Position numbers and translations under genes: made by a program. A model generated the notes under the pieces. The model was not told the DNA's origin. It saw nothing but the letters and a program-made list of their open reading frames with translations, and ran no database searches. Shown one piece after another: positions 10,480-20,410 of a stretch of DNA of 40,119 bases (the stretch's first letter is position 1; each line of letters opens with the position of its first letter). Where the stretch lies: positions 1 to 40,119 of the forward strand of contig JAQGFW010000227.1 of NCBI GenBank assembly GCA_030463445.1, read 5' to 3'. The stretch is from Euplotes aediculatus. Its lineage: Eukaryota > Ciliophora > Spirotrichea > Euplotida > Euplotidae.

Positions 10480-12200
10480 GAAGGGTTTGATTGTCAAATT
10501 CTTCTTTTAATTCTAAGTCTTTGTTTTTTATTATGATTTTATATCAACAGTGATAATTGATAGTTTTATTGCCACTTATAGTATTTATATGTTTTTACCT
10601 CCAGAATATTCAGAAGATTATTGAAGTCTTCAAATTTACTTTTCTTTTTGGTATTCTTTGGATTCCAGATTTCTTTTAGTTAATTTTTATTTAGTTATCC
10701 CACCACCAGTTCTTTATTATAGTGATGACTTCTCTTGTTTAATCTTGACTGTTACATATTGCATCATCTACTTAGGCTCTTGTCATTATTTTCTTTAACT
10801 TTTTGATTTATAATAAAACATTTATAAATATATTGAATAGTAATTGTGATAGTACTGAGCCTTTGTTAATATCTATATATTACTTTTTTCCTTATTTTAT
10901 TTGTGAAATGTCTTCAAATATTGTTGATTAGTTTTATGATATTGCATGGAACATCCATTTGAGGTAATTTTTGAATTAACTTATTTATAGAGACTGCATT
11001 ATATGTTTTATGAAAATCAAAGATAATTAAAGCTGGTGAATACTTATTCGTTTCTTGGTTTAAATTTTGTTGTTATTATAAGAGATTTTTATAAGTGTCC
11101 AGCAAACTTTTTCACCTTGTGAAACCTCTCAATATTTTACTTATGTTATCTTTAACTATTATTTCCACAATATTAAGTATAATTGAAGATTCTTAAAACT
11201 TAGTAAGTGCTTATAAAATCGTTATTAGTCTAATATTTTCAATTCCAGGTCAACTTTAATTTTCTTTTCTTAATCATTTTTAATTTACCACACATTAAAA
11301 AGGAAGATATTGTGTAGTTATGAATGCAATTCTCAAATCAAAGTTTAAGTTTCATAATTACCTTGCTGCTCTTCTCTTGTTTTATCATGTTTCTTGGTCT
11401 CATCTTTATTCATGAGACTTCACTCCTTGAGAGTTTTCTAATTTTATTTTCTTTATCTTAATTAAAGTTGAATATTTAATTACTCTTTTATTATTTGATC
11501 ATCAGAGTGAAATAGATCCTAAAGTGATTCTTTATGGCTTTGTTTTTGTATTTATCTTATTCTATCACACCATCTGTTTTAATACTTTTTTAATTCATTT
11601 ATTTTATATCTCAGAGTTGAGCTGAGGATCTTGTAAAGCTATCTCATATTTCAATAGTTCATACTCAACCATTTGATAAAATTTAGAAATTTTATTTACC
11701 ACAAGTTCTTTAAAGTTTATAGATTTTTCGCTTTAACTTATTTATTCTTTGAAAAGTTTATTCCCTTTTCTTGTAGTCCTATTGCTGGTCTTAATACAGA
11801 TATCTATTTTAATTTATCTTCTTTGTTAATATTTTACTTTTTTTTAATTTTTAGTCGATTAGCGTTTTTCAATTCTTCAGGTTTACTGTCTTATTTTTAT
11901 TTAATTAATATAATTTTTGTAGTTTTTTGTGCTTCTTAAAAGCAAATTTTACTAAATATGGTTGCTAGTCGAAGAGTGTTAAGCTAATTACTTTAATATT
12001 TATCTCACTTGATGTTGATAAAATAATCCAAAGTAGTCATTATAATTTTGTATTATATTTTGACATATGGTTTTGAATATCGTATTCAATTCTGGAATCT
12101 TTGATTTAATTGAGTTTTGTTTAAGTTCAATCTTGCAGTCTAGTTTAACATTCATATCTCCAAATATTATGATGCTCGCCTTTGAATATTTTCTTCATAT
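10480..12200 (-). mobile_element. Decayed LINE (non-LTR retrotransposon) with endonuclease and RT motifs
   Basis: On the minus strand the landmarks appear in LINE order. At 12180-12130 the translation ASIIIFGDMNVKLD matches the GD-x-N motif of AP-type endonucleases. At about 11035-10990 LIIFDFHKTYNAV matches reverse-transcriptase motif A (usually DF-x-KAFDTV). At 10863-10810 KGSVLSQLLFNIFIN matches motif B (QGSVLSPLLFNIYIN). At 10772-10690 VDDAICNSQD, followed by KINxKKSGI, matches the catalytic YxDD region and the segment after it. The reading frame changes between motifs A and B, and several UAA codons are in frame, so the copy is dead. The 5' end may extend to about 12.9 kb, and the 3' end and tail were not found. 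It lies antisense inside a probable host intron. Confidence 0.82.
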
Positions 12201-12965
12201 TTTTTAATTTGTTAATTGATCAATTCTTTTTTTTTACATTTTTATTTTTATAAACCTTAGCTTTGAATATTCTTTTTGTATTAGTTTTATTGTAATTAGA
12301 TAAGATTCGTCTTTGCTATATGATTTTTTATCTGATTTCTTTTGATTATATACTCACTTAAATTTTATGTTTCAAGCTCGAAATCTTTAATTTTCTGTTT
12401 TTAATTAGGTCGATTTTTTAGAGCTAAATTTCATAAATTTTCATTATTATTAATTTTTTATTTTTTAAATAAAAAGTTTACGAAGATTAGATTATTGATA
12501 GCTAATAGCCTTCATTTATATTTTATTCAGCTATAGTTGTTTTTAATAATTTTCAAATATCGTCTAGTTTTAAGATGTGATTTCTAATTGTTTCTTGGAT
12601 ATTTTGATAGCTTTCATCTTTATTTCTTTGTATAAAGCTTTTGCTTGTCATTTCATATTTCTTCTATATTTTACTATGTACATTTTATCAGAATGAAGAA
12701 AAATCTGAGTGTATCTATTTTCTCCTTCTTTCAAACAGACTTAATTGTTCATTTATTTTGCAAAAATGTTATAATATTTAATCTTTGATTTATTATCTGT
12801 ACGAAGATTTTGATTCTCCATATTTTCTCTCTCTTTAAATGTAAGTGTATTAAAGAATCACTGGAAATTTAATAAGCTTATTATCTTTCTTAGAATTACT
12901 TCAATCTTTGTATTTAGCATGACTATAAATAATTTTGACTTCTTAGATAAGTATGATGTTTTTAG

Positions 12966-13958
12966 GAATTCAAAGCTCAGATATTTAAAATTAGGAGTTT
13001 TGAAGCATCTATTGAACTATTCCTAAGACCTCTGCATTTATGTCGATAAAAATGATAATAAGCCTCAGCTCGCTATATAAGCAGTCTTAATAAAATTGCA
13101 AATGTCTCATCTACTCAGTTAATAACTATATATAAAATCAAGACAGAATTCATAGCTTAGAAAAAATTATCATGAAGCTAAATCTGCTTAAAATGGCAGC
13201 TTGGATTACTAATAGAATAAATAATTTTGATCTTCATTTGACATTGAGTTTATAGCTGATGCAATTAAAAAACAGTTCATGCTGGTTGATCTTCAAACTT
13301 CAGATGGCGACAAAGTAATTCTGAGAGGAATCAAAAAGAACATCCAACTTTTCTTCTGAAATGATCAAGACTCCGAGCCAGAAGAGTTAAGCTATTACGG
13401 ACTACTTAATACCTTTAACCACCCTCAGACTTATCAAAAGCGAGTAAAACTATCGCCTGAGCTTATAAATTTGTTTTCGAATTATCCAGGAATATTATAC
13501 AGATCTTCTATTTTTAATAAAATAAAAGGAATTGAATTTACAAGAGCTATGAGGCTCGAAGTAGAAGAATGACGCAGACAGAATAAATACACTCGAGATA
13601 TTATGAACAAAATTTTAAGCTGGTATATTACTTTATGAGCTGAAGTCAATTGGTTGTACATGACCGTAAGTTCTTTACTTCCATAGGTACTCACATTTCA
13701 ACTATTTAGGAGGATAAATCTGAAATTGATTATTATTGCTGAAAAGAATTACAATTTGAGTATCCAAAATTTGCTGAAAATTTATTTAACTTTAAAATAA
13801 GAAAAGATGATGATCAAGAGAGTGAAATGCAGATTGAAAATGATAAATATGTTTGGATTATGAAGAAAGAAGGAGGTAGTATTTATTACGATTTTGTATT
13901 AAATATATAGATGAAAAGTATCAAATCATTTTTAACCTGAAGATTTTAAAAGAAATTG
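12966..13958 (+). CDS. Six-exon cluster, unrecognised protein segment
   Basis: The exons are 12966-13041, 13063-13117, 13156-13254, 13255-13665, 13710-13875 and 13911-13958. Introns of 21, 38, 44 and 35 nt keep phase. Readable pieces include FKAQIFKIRSFEASIELFL, EKIIMKLNLLKMAAWITNRI, IKGIEFTRAMRLEVEECRRQ and ELQFEYPKFAENLFNFKIRK. The 137-codon exon ends at a textbook GTAAGT donor and contains three UGA codons. At 13253 the frame meets TAG and resumes two bases on at 13255 with no intron between. This is a +2 frameshift, a sequence error, or a sign of decay. I recognise no family; the sequence is helix-rich with an acidic segment near the end. Confidence 0.75.
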
Positions 13959-14206
13959 GTAAGTTTTAATTTTTTATGCTGTAAATTTCAAAACTTTCTA
14001 CTTAAAGAATATAAAAGTGATGCTCATTGAATTATAACAATATTCACATATATCAAATAAGATATTTTATTACAAAACACCATAGAAATAGTTTTGAAAT
14101 CTTAAATGACTAATTTATCTCATATTAAATGAGAGAAAAGATGAAGAAAACTGAATTAACTATCAAGTCGAATATCATTCTTAATTTTGCGAATTCTTAA
14201 AAATAG

Positions 14207-14398
14207 AATTATACCTCATTTTAAAAGCGAAGAGCTTATCAAGGCTGTCCTTGATACACCCAGACATTAATATTTTTAAATGAGTCAGCTCTATTCCCAG
14301 TATTTAATTTCTCCTTGAAGTCAATCTTTACTGAGTTGCACTGATGCAGATAAAGATCTTCAGGAACTTAAAAAAACTATTCGATTATTAGAAAAGAA
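14207..14398 (+). CDS. Two phased exons, unrecognised
   Basis: Exon 14207-14299 and exon 14350-14398, separated by a 50-nt GT...AG intron, join in phase. They read SLSRLSLIHPDINIF, one UGA (Cys), then NKDLQELKKTIRLLEKK, which is typical of an amphipathic helix. The link to the preceding cluster (last secure exon ending 13958) is not resolved: a piece starting at 14008 (EYKSDAHCIITIFTYIK) fits the phase there but has no clear donor. This is probably the same gene as 12966-13958. Confidence 0.6.
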
Positions 14399-15881
14399 GT
14401 AAACTTTCGGTTTAAATATACCGATTTTATTAAATTATTCAGAACAATCATAACCATACAAAAACAAATTTTATTAAATGAGGAGAAGTTTTGGAGAATA
14501 AAACAAATGCAAATAGGTCTTAGATACTCTACAAATATAAAGATAAAATCCTGATATTTTAAGCTTAAATTAAAGCTAAAATAAAATTATCGAATATGTT
14601 GTTGTTATTTTAAAATACATGGCTAAAAATACAAGAAATTATTCAATTCTTAAAAAAATACATCTTGAAGAATAAAATGGCATAAGAAGTGTTTATTTGT
14701 GGTTTGTCAAAGAGTACAAAAATATATTGGAAATAAAGGAGAACATTTATATTTGAATATGGCTCATGAAATCAGCTTTAATAAAAATGCTCGGAATATG
14801 CAAACGTTTTCCTTGCTAGTTCGTAAATATTAACAACAAAGGATGACAAAGAAGTAGCTAAAGATATCGAAAAAAATAAAGAGAAACCTCTAGAATAACT
14901 GCAAAGAGCCAAATAACTAATAGATAATAGTGCCTTTTGAATGATAGGTGCTTATTATTATAAATGATTGACATATAAACTCAGAAAATCATATTTAGAT
15001 TCAATTTACAACCAAATAGAAACTGAGAGATAATGGAAAAATATGAAGGATGATGCTAGAAACTTCTGGTCTTTACGTCAAATATGATAAATAAGTTTAG
15101 AAAAGCTTTGAAGAGAGAAATTGTACTTCATATAAGAAGTTGTTGAATTATTTAGTCCAATTATGTAAAATAATTAGAAAGAAGGACAAATAATTATAAC
15201 AATTGTAATTTTTTCCTAAATTCATTTGGATAATATGCATTTCTGATAAAAAAGCATATATAACTTTCATTAATACTTAAAAGAGTTGTTTGACAATTCA
15301 TCTCAAGCCAAATACAATCCAAAGTAACAATAGAGGAATGTTTTAAGTAAAGAATTTAAATAATTTATGTTAAACACAACGTTGACCATAAGTTTGATTC
15401 TTCGAAAAACTTCAAGCTCAGAACACAGTCGAAAACTTTAATAAAACAGTAATTAATTATTAGGAATTGTAAAGTATAATCATAAATATATTTTTAATTA
15501 TAAAGATTTAGTTAATCATTTTTTATATTCTAGAATAACAGAAAGCATGCTATGACAGGAACTGATCCATATGTTGTGATGCAGAATGTGAATAATCAGG
15601 AGTTAATAAAAAAAAGTAAAATTTATATTTGAAAAGACAGGAAACAAAAAATATAATTAGAGAGGACATAGATAAATATTTCAAATCACAATTGAATTTT
15701 GTTAAACTCTGACTTCATTAATACAATCCTTCGAAAAGATATTTTTAAAATCAAAATGATATTTATTAAGAGCATGGTAAATTTGTAAAATACAAAATAG
15801 AAAAACAAAGGAGTAAACTTAAGCTTAAAAAGATTCAATCCAAAAAATTATTAGGATGCTTTAAAAACTATAATAATTTAG
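14399..15881 (+). other. A-rich stretch with protein-like frame broken only by UAA/UAG/UGA
   Basis: Between about 14620 and 15200 one + strand frame gives protein-like text for roughly 190 codons, such as KDDKEVAKDIEKNKEKPLE, AYYYK, LRKSYLDSIYNQIETER and NMKDDARNFWSLR. It is interrupted by many UAA/UAG at positions where Gln would fit and by UGAs that could be Cys or Trp. Few GT donors are available, so mini-introns do not easily rescue it. I read it as part of a decayed mobile element or a pseudogene. It may belong with the Tc1-type transposase downstream, but that is inference. No family is recognised. Confidence 0.45.
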
Positions 15882-16628
15882 ATGCTTAATGAAGTTGGAG
15901 ATAATTTTCATTACAGTAGTATCCGTTTATTAGAAACAACATCTACAAATTTGAGACTACATATGTTATCTTAATGTATGGATTTTATCTTAGATGTGTG
16001 AATATTGTCTCAAGTATGCGGATGTTGTCAAAGATCGAACTGATACTATTGTAGTAAGCATCTCCTTTAATTCATTAGTTCTTAAAATAAAATCAATTTA
16101 AGGTCATCGAATGTAACACATGAAAAAGGTTTTACACAACTAAAATCCTTTCTTTTGCTAAGAACCATGGAAAATAATTTACAAATATTTGCCAGATTAT
16201 GAGTGAGACAGATACCCTTCCCGAAATGGATCTGTAACGTTGATATGCATTCTGATTACATAGTTCGAATAATTAACTCTCTGATTCTCGAAAAATTCAA
16301 GCAGTTCGCCATTGAGAATATTACAGAGTCAAACGATAGAATTGATGCGAGGAAAAGCAACAAATTATCTGTGATTAAGGCGATAGAAAAGGTATTCATA
16401 GAAACCAAGTTTTTATCAAGTAGCAATTAATTGTGACTGGATACAGAGAGGTATTGAATATTCCACCAGCTCATTAAAGACAGCAAACAAAAGAGAACTT
16501 AAAGAGACGAGCATAACGATACAATTAGGAAAGAAGTAGAGAAGAGAAATTTCTAGATAAGCAGCAAGAAGAAATAAAAGTCCTGAAGAATGAGCTTGAT
16601 GAATTTCAAAATAAACGAAAGGAGCATT
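15882..16628 (+). CDS. Six-exon cluster, helical segment
   Basis: The exons are 15882-15964, 15994-16050, 16103-16233, 16264-16391, 16424-16450 and 16529-16628. Introns of 29, 52, 30, 32 and 78 nt preserve phase. Readable pieces include FHYSSIRLLETTSTNLRL, VNIVSSMRMLSKIELILL, FTQLKSFLLLRTMENNLQIF and a coiled-coil-like QQEEIKVLKNELDEFQNKR. UGA occurs once. After 16628 the frame meets UAA and I could not place the next exon. Reading all stops as sense would give a longer frame, but the GT...AG solution explains the same sequence without a code change. The family is not recognised. It is a probable host gene lying between two element-derived stretches, though an element origin cannot be excluded. 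Confidence 0.62.
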
Positions 16629-17419
16629 GTAAAGATACAAACTAATCCAAGAAATTTTATGAATATGATTTTATTAACCTTGATGGAAAACTGATAAATA
16701 GATTCTCAAGCATAAAGGAATGCTTTTATTGAATAACTACTATAATTATGAATCTTTGTTTTATTGGAAAATTGCTATAAATAAGAGAGTTTATGGATTT
16801 ATATTTTATTTTACGTGTATGTTCGTATTCTGTTTAATGGTATCTACGCAATACAACCAGAGACCAGAAATAAAATTAATATTTGAATGTTATCTTTCTA
16901 AATCGAATAAGCTTATTTCGAAGATCTGTGCTTAATCAGATAATCCTAATTGATTTTTATTAATCAAAGTATATAGTCCAATGCCTGCAATTTTTTATTT
17001 AAATAAGGAGACAAGATGACAATAAAGACATTATTATGAATCGAGCTATGGAGTAGTTAAAAACTTGATTAATTGTAGTAGAAAACTAAAATTATCTTAT
17101 TATTCTTATAAAAATTGAATATATCTGTTTCCATGTAATAAAAGAAATAGACTCAAAATAAATCTGCTGTCCTTTCAAGATCTGACACATCTCTGTCAAT
17201 GATTTGTAATAAAAATTCTTCAATGGTAACATTTCAAAATTAAAATGTCTAAACAATTGCAAAGATTATACAACGCAAAATTTCATATTCTTTAGAACCA
17301 GCGATAGATAAAAATAATTAAGATCATCTCTCTGTTGGCAACATTCACAATGAATTTACAAATTTATTTGAATATTTACTTAGTAGAAAGAGTAATACTA
17401 AGTTGAATTAATGAAGATA
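16629..17419 (+). other. Spacer, possibly 5' part of the Tc1-like element
   Basis: No phased exon set was found. Some frames are open for 60-70 codons (16720-16935), but in composition they look incidental. The segment 17100-17400 lies where the N-terminal half of the following transposase should be; a serine-rich frame there is too damaged for me to identify a helix-turn-helix. Confidence 0.35.
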
Positions 17420-17960
17420 GAAAATCATTGAAAAATTTTAATTAGCATTGACGAATCATAATTCGATAGGTTACATAGATAAGCATATTTGTGGTTCCTA
17501 AAAATTGGAAGTTATTCAACCCTCAATAAAAATTTCAAGGGAAAGTCATGACTTGTTCTCGCAATTGGAATACATAAGAATAGTTTGAAATAGTGACATT
17601 CAAATTTGTGGACTTATTAGTTTTTTCTGATAATGATCTAGTTATTACTTTAAAAATCAATAAAGAGGAATCAAACTTATCATTCTGCATGACAATTCAC
17701 GAACTCACTTATTAAAATTTCCCAAGAAAGTAATAAAAGATCTTCCATTAAGAGTAAAAATTCAAGCTCATTATTGTGATGAAATCGCTCCGATGGAGTA
17801 AGTTTCAGAGATATTTGTCCAAATTAAGAAGTATGGAGCCAAAAATTAAAGAAGATTTTATCAACTAAGACGGAGTTTATCTTATTTATTGGCTATAAAA
17901 CTAATTCATGATTGCACATGGACAAATTATAGATCAACACAATTTAAAGTATAAAGTGAT
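17420..17960 (+). mobile_element. Decayed Tc1/mariner transposase (DD34E)
   Basis: The three acidic residues of a Tc1/mariner catalytic core can be read. ISIDES has its Asp codon at 17450-17452 and is followed by YLWFLKIGSYSTLNKNFKGK and LVLAIGIHKNSL. LILHDNSRTH is represented by IILHDNSRTHLLKFPKKV, with Asp at 17691. HYCDEIAPME has Glu at 17796. The second Asp and the Glu have 34 residues between them, the DD34E spacing of the Tc1 group, which includes the Euplotes Tec elements. Several UAA/UAG are in frame, and the first-to-second Asp distance is not a multiple of three, so the copy is dead. Terminal inverted repeats were not identified. It lies in a probable intron between exons ending at 16628 and starting at 18291. 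Confidence 0.85.
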
Positions 17961-18290
17961 ATTATATGATTTAAGCATAATGCAAATAATCCTGCCTCAT
18001 GATCACATTGTAAAGATATTAAGCAGATATAGAATTCATCTTCAATTAAGTTAGAAGACTGAATTGAGATTGATTCTTCATAATTATTCAAAGTATTAAT
18101 AGAATAGGTTAATTATTGAATAGATCAGTTGATTAATCACAAACAAATGTCACTCACTTGCTTTCGAGCTATATGTAGCTTTATAATAAAGTTTAGTATA
18201 AGAAGAAATATTAGCTTAAAAGAATTGAGCAACTTTAAAAAGAAAATTTAATTTTTATTAATTATTTTTTTAACTTTTTTAATTTTATAG

Positions 18291-18448
18291 AAACTAGATA
18301 CTTATTGAAGTCCATTCCAATTTCAAAAATCAATAATAATCCACAGATAAATAATGATAAAAAGAAAGAATTAATAAAATCTGGAATCAAAGACATAATT
18401 TTAAAAGAATACACTTTTTGAATTTTAGATTTCGATCCAAAATCAAAG
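18291..18448 (+). CDS. Isolated exon, lysine-rich segment
   Basis: Preceded by TTTTATAG and followed by GTAAAA, this exon holds two bases plus 52 codons with one UGA and no UAA or UAG. It reads TRYLLKSIPISKINNNPQ, then KKKELIKSGIKDIILKEY and ILDFDPKSK. The clean frame contrasts with the broken transposase just upstream, so it is a host exon. Its neighbours in the transcript are more than 1.6 kb and 5 kb away. The family is not recognised. Confidence 0.72.
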
Positions 18449-20227
18449 GTAAAATTATATTAATATTTAAGCCTTTAATTTTATCCAATCAAATTAGTAA
18501 AACTTATAATGTAAAATAATAATTCCTTATAAAATGCAATTATTTAATAAATATAAAGAAGCTAAGATATTTAATTTAAAAATTTAATGCATCATTCAAT
18601 TAAGTTTAATATGAATTCCAATGATATTTAAATAATATTTAAAAATCTCAGCTTGATATCTAATTTTATTCAAATCACAGACTGATATATTTCTAAAAAA
18701 GATAACTTTTAAACAATTAAATAAATAATAATTAAAATATTTATAAGGAAAAAGCTATTTATTTTGAAGAAGATCATTTAAAATTATAATAACTCAATTC
18801 ATTTAATTACACATAAAATTTATTAGAGATAAGTCAAAACTTATATTAAAATTAGTCAAAATTTTAAATACTTTTGACAAGATTAATAAAAAAAGTTAAA
18901 GTAAGGAGAATTTGATTGATAACTAATATGTTTAAATTATCTTAGTTATTTAAATATATCCGTACACCTTCAGAGAGAGAATACAGTATATCCTTTCGTC
19001 TACTCCCTCAAAAATTCAAAAAAAAATAGGTGGTTTATTATTTTTAGATTTTAAAATAAAAATACCTTAATAAATATTTAATCAAAAGATTTTTGGAGAT
19101 TTTAAATTCTATATTAAAAATCTTACAAAAAATATTTAAATATTATTATGAGCCAATTTCTTTGTTTAATAGAAATTTTTCATAAACTTTTATAAAAATT
19201 ATTATTTTTACTTTTGTGTTTTGGAAAATGATTGACCACCGTCAAATCTCTCACGAATTTGTACAAAATTCACAAGGCTTAAAACTAGACAGCGAGTTTA
19301 CAGTATTTAAACTTACTTTTAAATGAACTTTTTTGCAAGTAGATTTTTAAGAATTATAATCAGATAGTTTTGTGATAAAGTATTTATTAAAATTTAACTT
19401 TGATTCTAATCTTTTAAGCTAAAAAATAAATGTGAAAGCAAAATCTGACTGATAATTTAGTTTAAAAATAAATATCTAAAAAATATAATAATCTATCTTT
19501 GCTTTGGACCTTATAATGATCCTGAAAATATGATTCAAATTATAATACATATTATCAAACTATAATAATTGCGGAGATACTTAAATATAAATATTATTTT
19601 ACACTTTAATATATATAAGCTGAAGAATTTACATTTGAATTTATCAATATTAATTATTCAATCATAATTTAATTTGGCTGTCACAAAAACTGTACATCCT
19701 AATATGAATGTAAAGTATAAATAACTATAATCGTAAATGTCCTTCTGAAATTACAAAAAATATTGAATAGAGTCAGAATTACCTATTATGATCTTTCTTA
19801 ATTTCTTTATTCTGAGTAGTAATAGATTTTTATATGATAAAATTTTAATTATAAACTATATTAACTATATATTTCTAATTAACATATTCTTTTCAAACAC
19901 GAGACTCTCTCATTGAGTCTTATGTTGGGAATTTTCAGTTTCGAGCTCCTCAGTCCCTTATAAAATTTTTAATTAATTAACTTCAAAATACAATCATGTA
20001 GAACTTCTACCTTATTTTTAAATTTCAAAGAATTATCTTTTTTGTTTTTTACAATTTCTGCGTATCAAACTTGATGCTTTATTCTAATTTTTAATCCTCT
20101 AGTATCATATCTCTGCTTTCTCTCATGCAAAGTAAGTGCTTAGAATTTTATTTTTAATGTATTTTTCATTTGAGTTTATTTTGCTAATTTAGTTATTATA
20201 AAAACCTCTTCTTAAACTTTGTATCAA
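18449..20227. other. AT-rich stretch, no coding signal seen
   Basis: Long runs of A and T dominate and no frame or exon series is convincing. A small stem (AGACTC...GAGTCT, near 19905-19925) is the only structure noted. It is probably intron, with the 3' flank of a minus-strand element toward the right. Confidence 0.4.
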
Positions 20228-20410
20228 CTATACTCCAGATGCCTTTTCCCTGATTTATTTGTTGCTAATCTGATGATTTCTCTGATATTTTGATCATTTA
20301 AATTACCCATTAAAGATTTTGGAATTTGTCAAGTTGTGGCATCAAGTCTCCTTAAATTGTAGTCGTGAAAGAAGTTATCCAAGTTTAACTCAAAGCCTAA
20401 TTTTCGCTTT
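20228..20410 (-). pseudogene. Minus-strand coding fragment, unrecognised
   Basis: The minus strand is open for about 58 codons, reading FELNLDNFFHDYNLRRLDAT, then IPKSLMGNLNDQNIREIIRL and ATNKSGKRHLEY, with one UGA and no UAA/UAG. GC content is higher than in the flanks. Immediately upstream on the minus strand another frame (EPGALELFNKTGQGALSIVY) is protein-like but offset. An orientation opposite to the host exons and frame changes over short distances suggest a decayed element gene. I considered a tyrosine recombinase because of the RHLEY motif, but I cannot support it. Confidence 0.45.

Noticed and set aside
15994-16180. A PHD-finger-like reading (CEYC, then IECNTCKRFYT) with UGA as the fourth cysteine.
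   Set aside because: Its splice phase conflicts with both neighbouring exons, and the frame ends at UAA. The competing frame is continuous across six exons.
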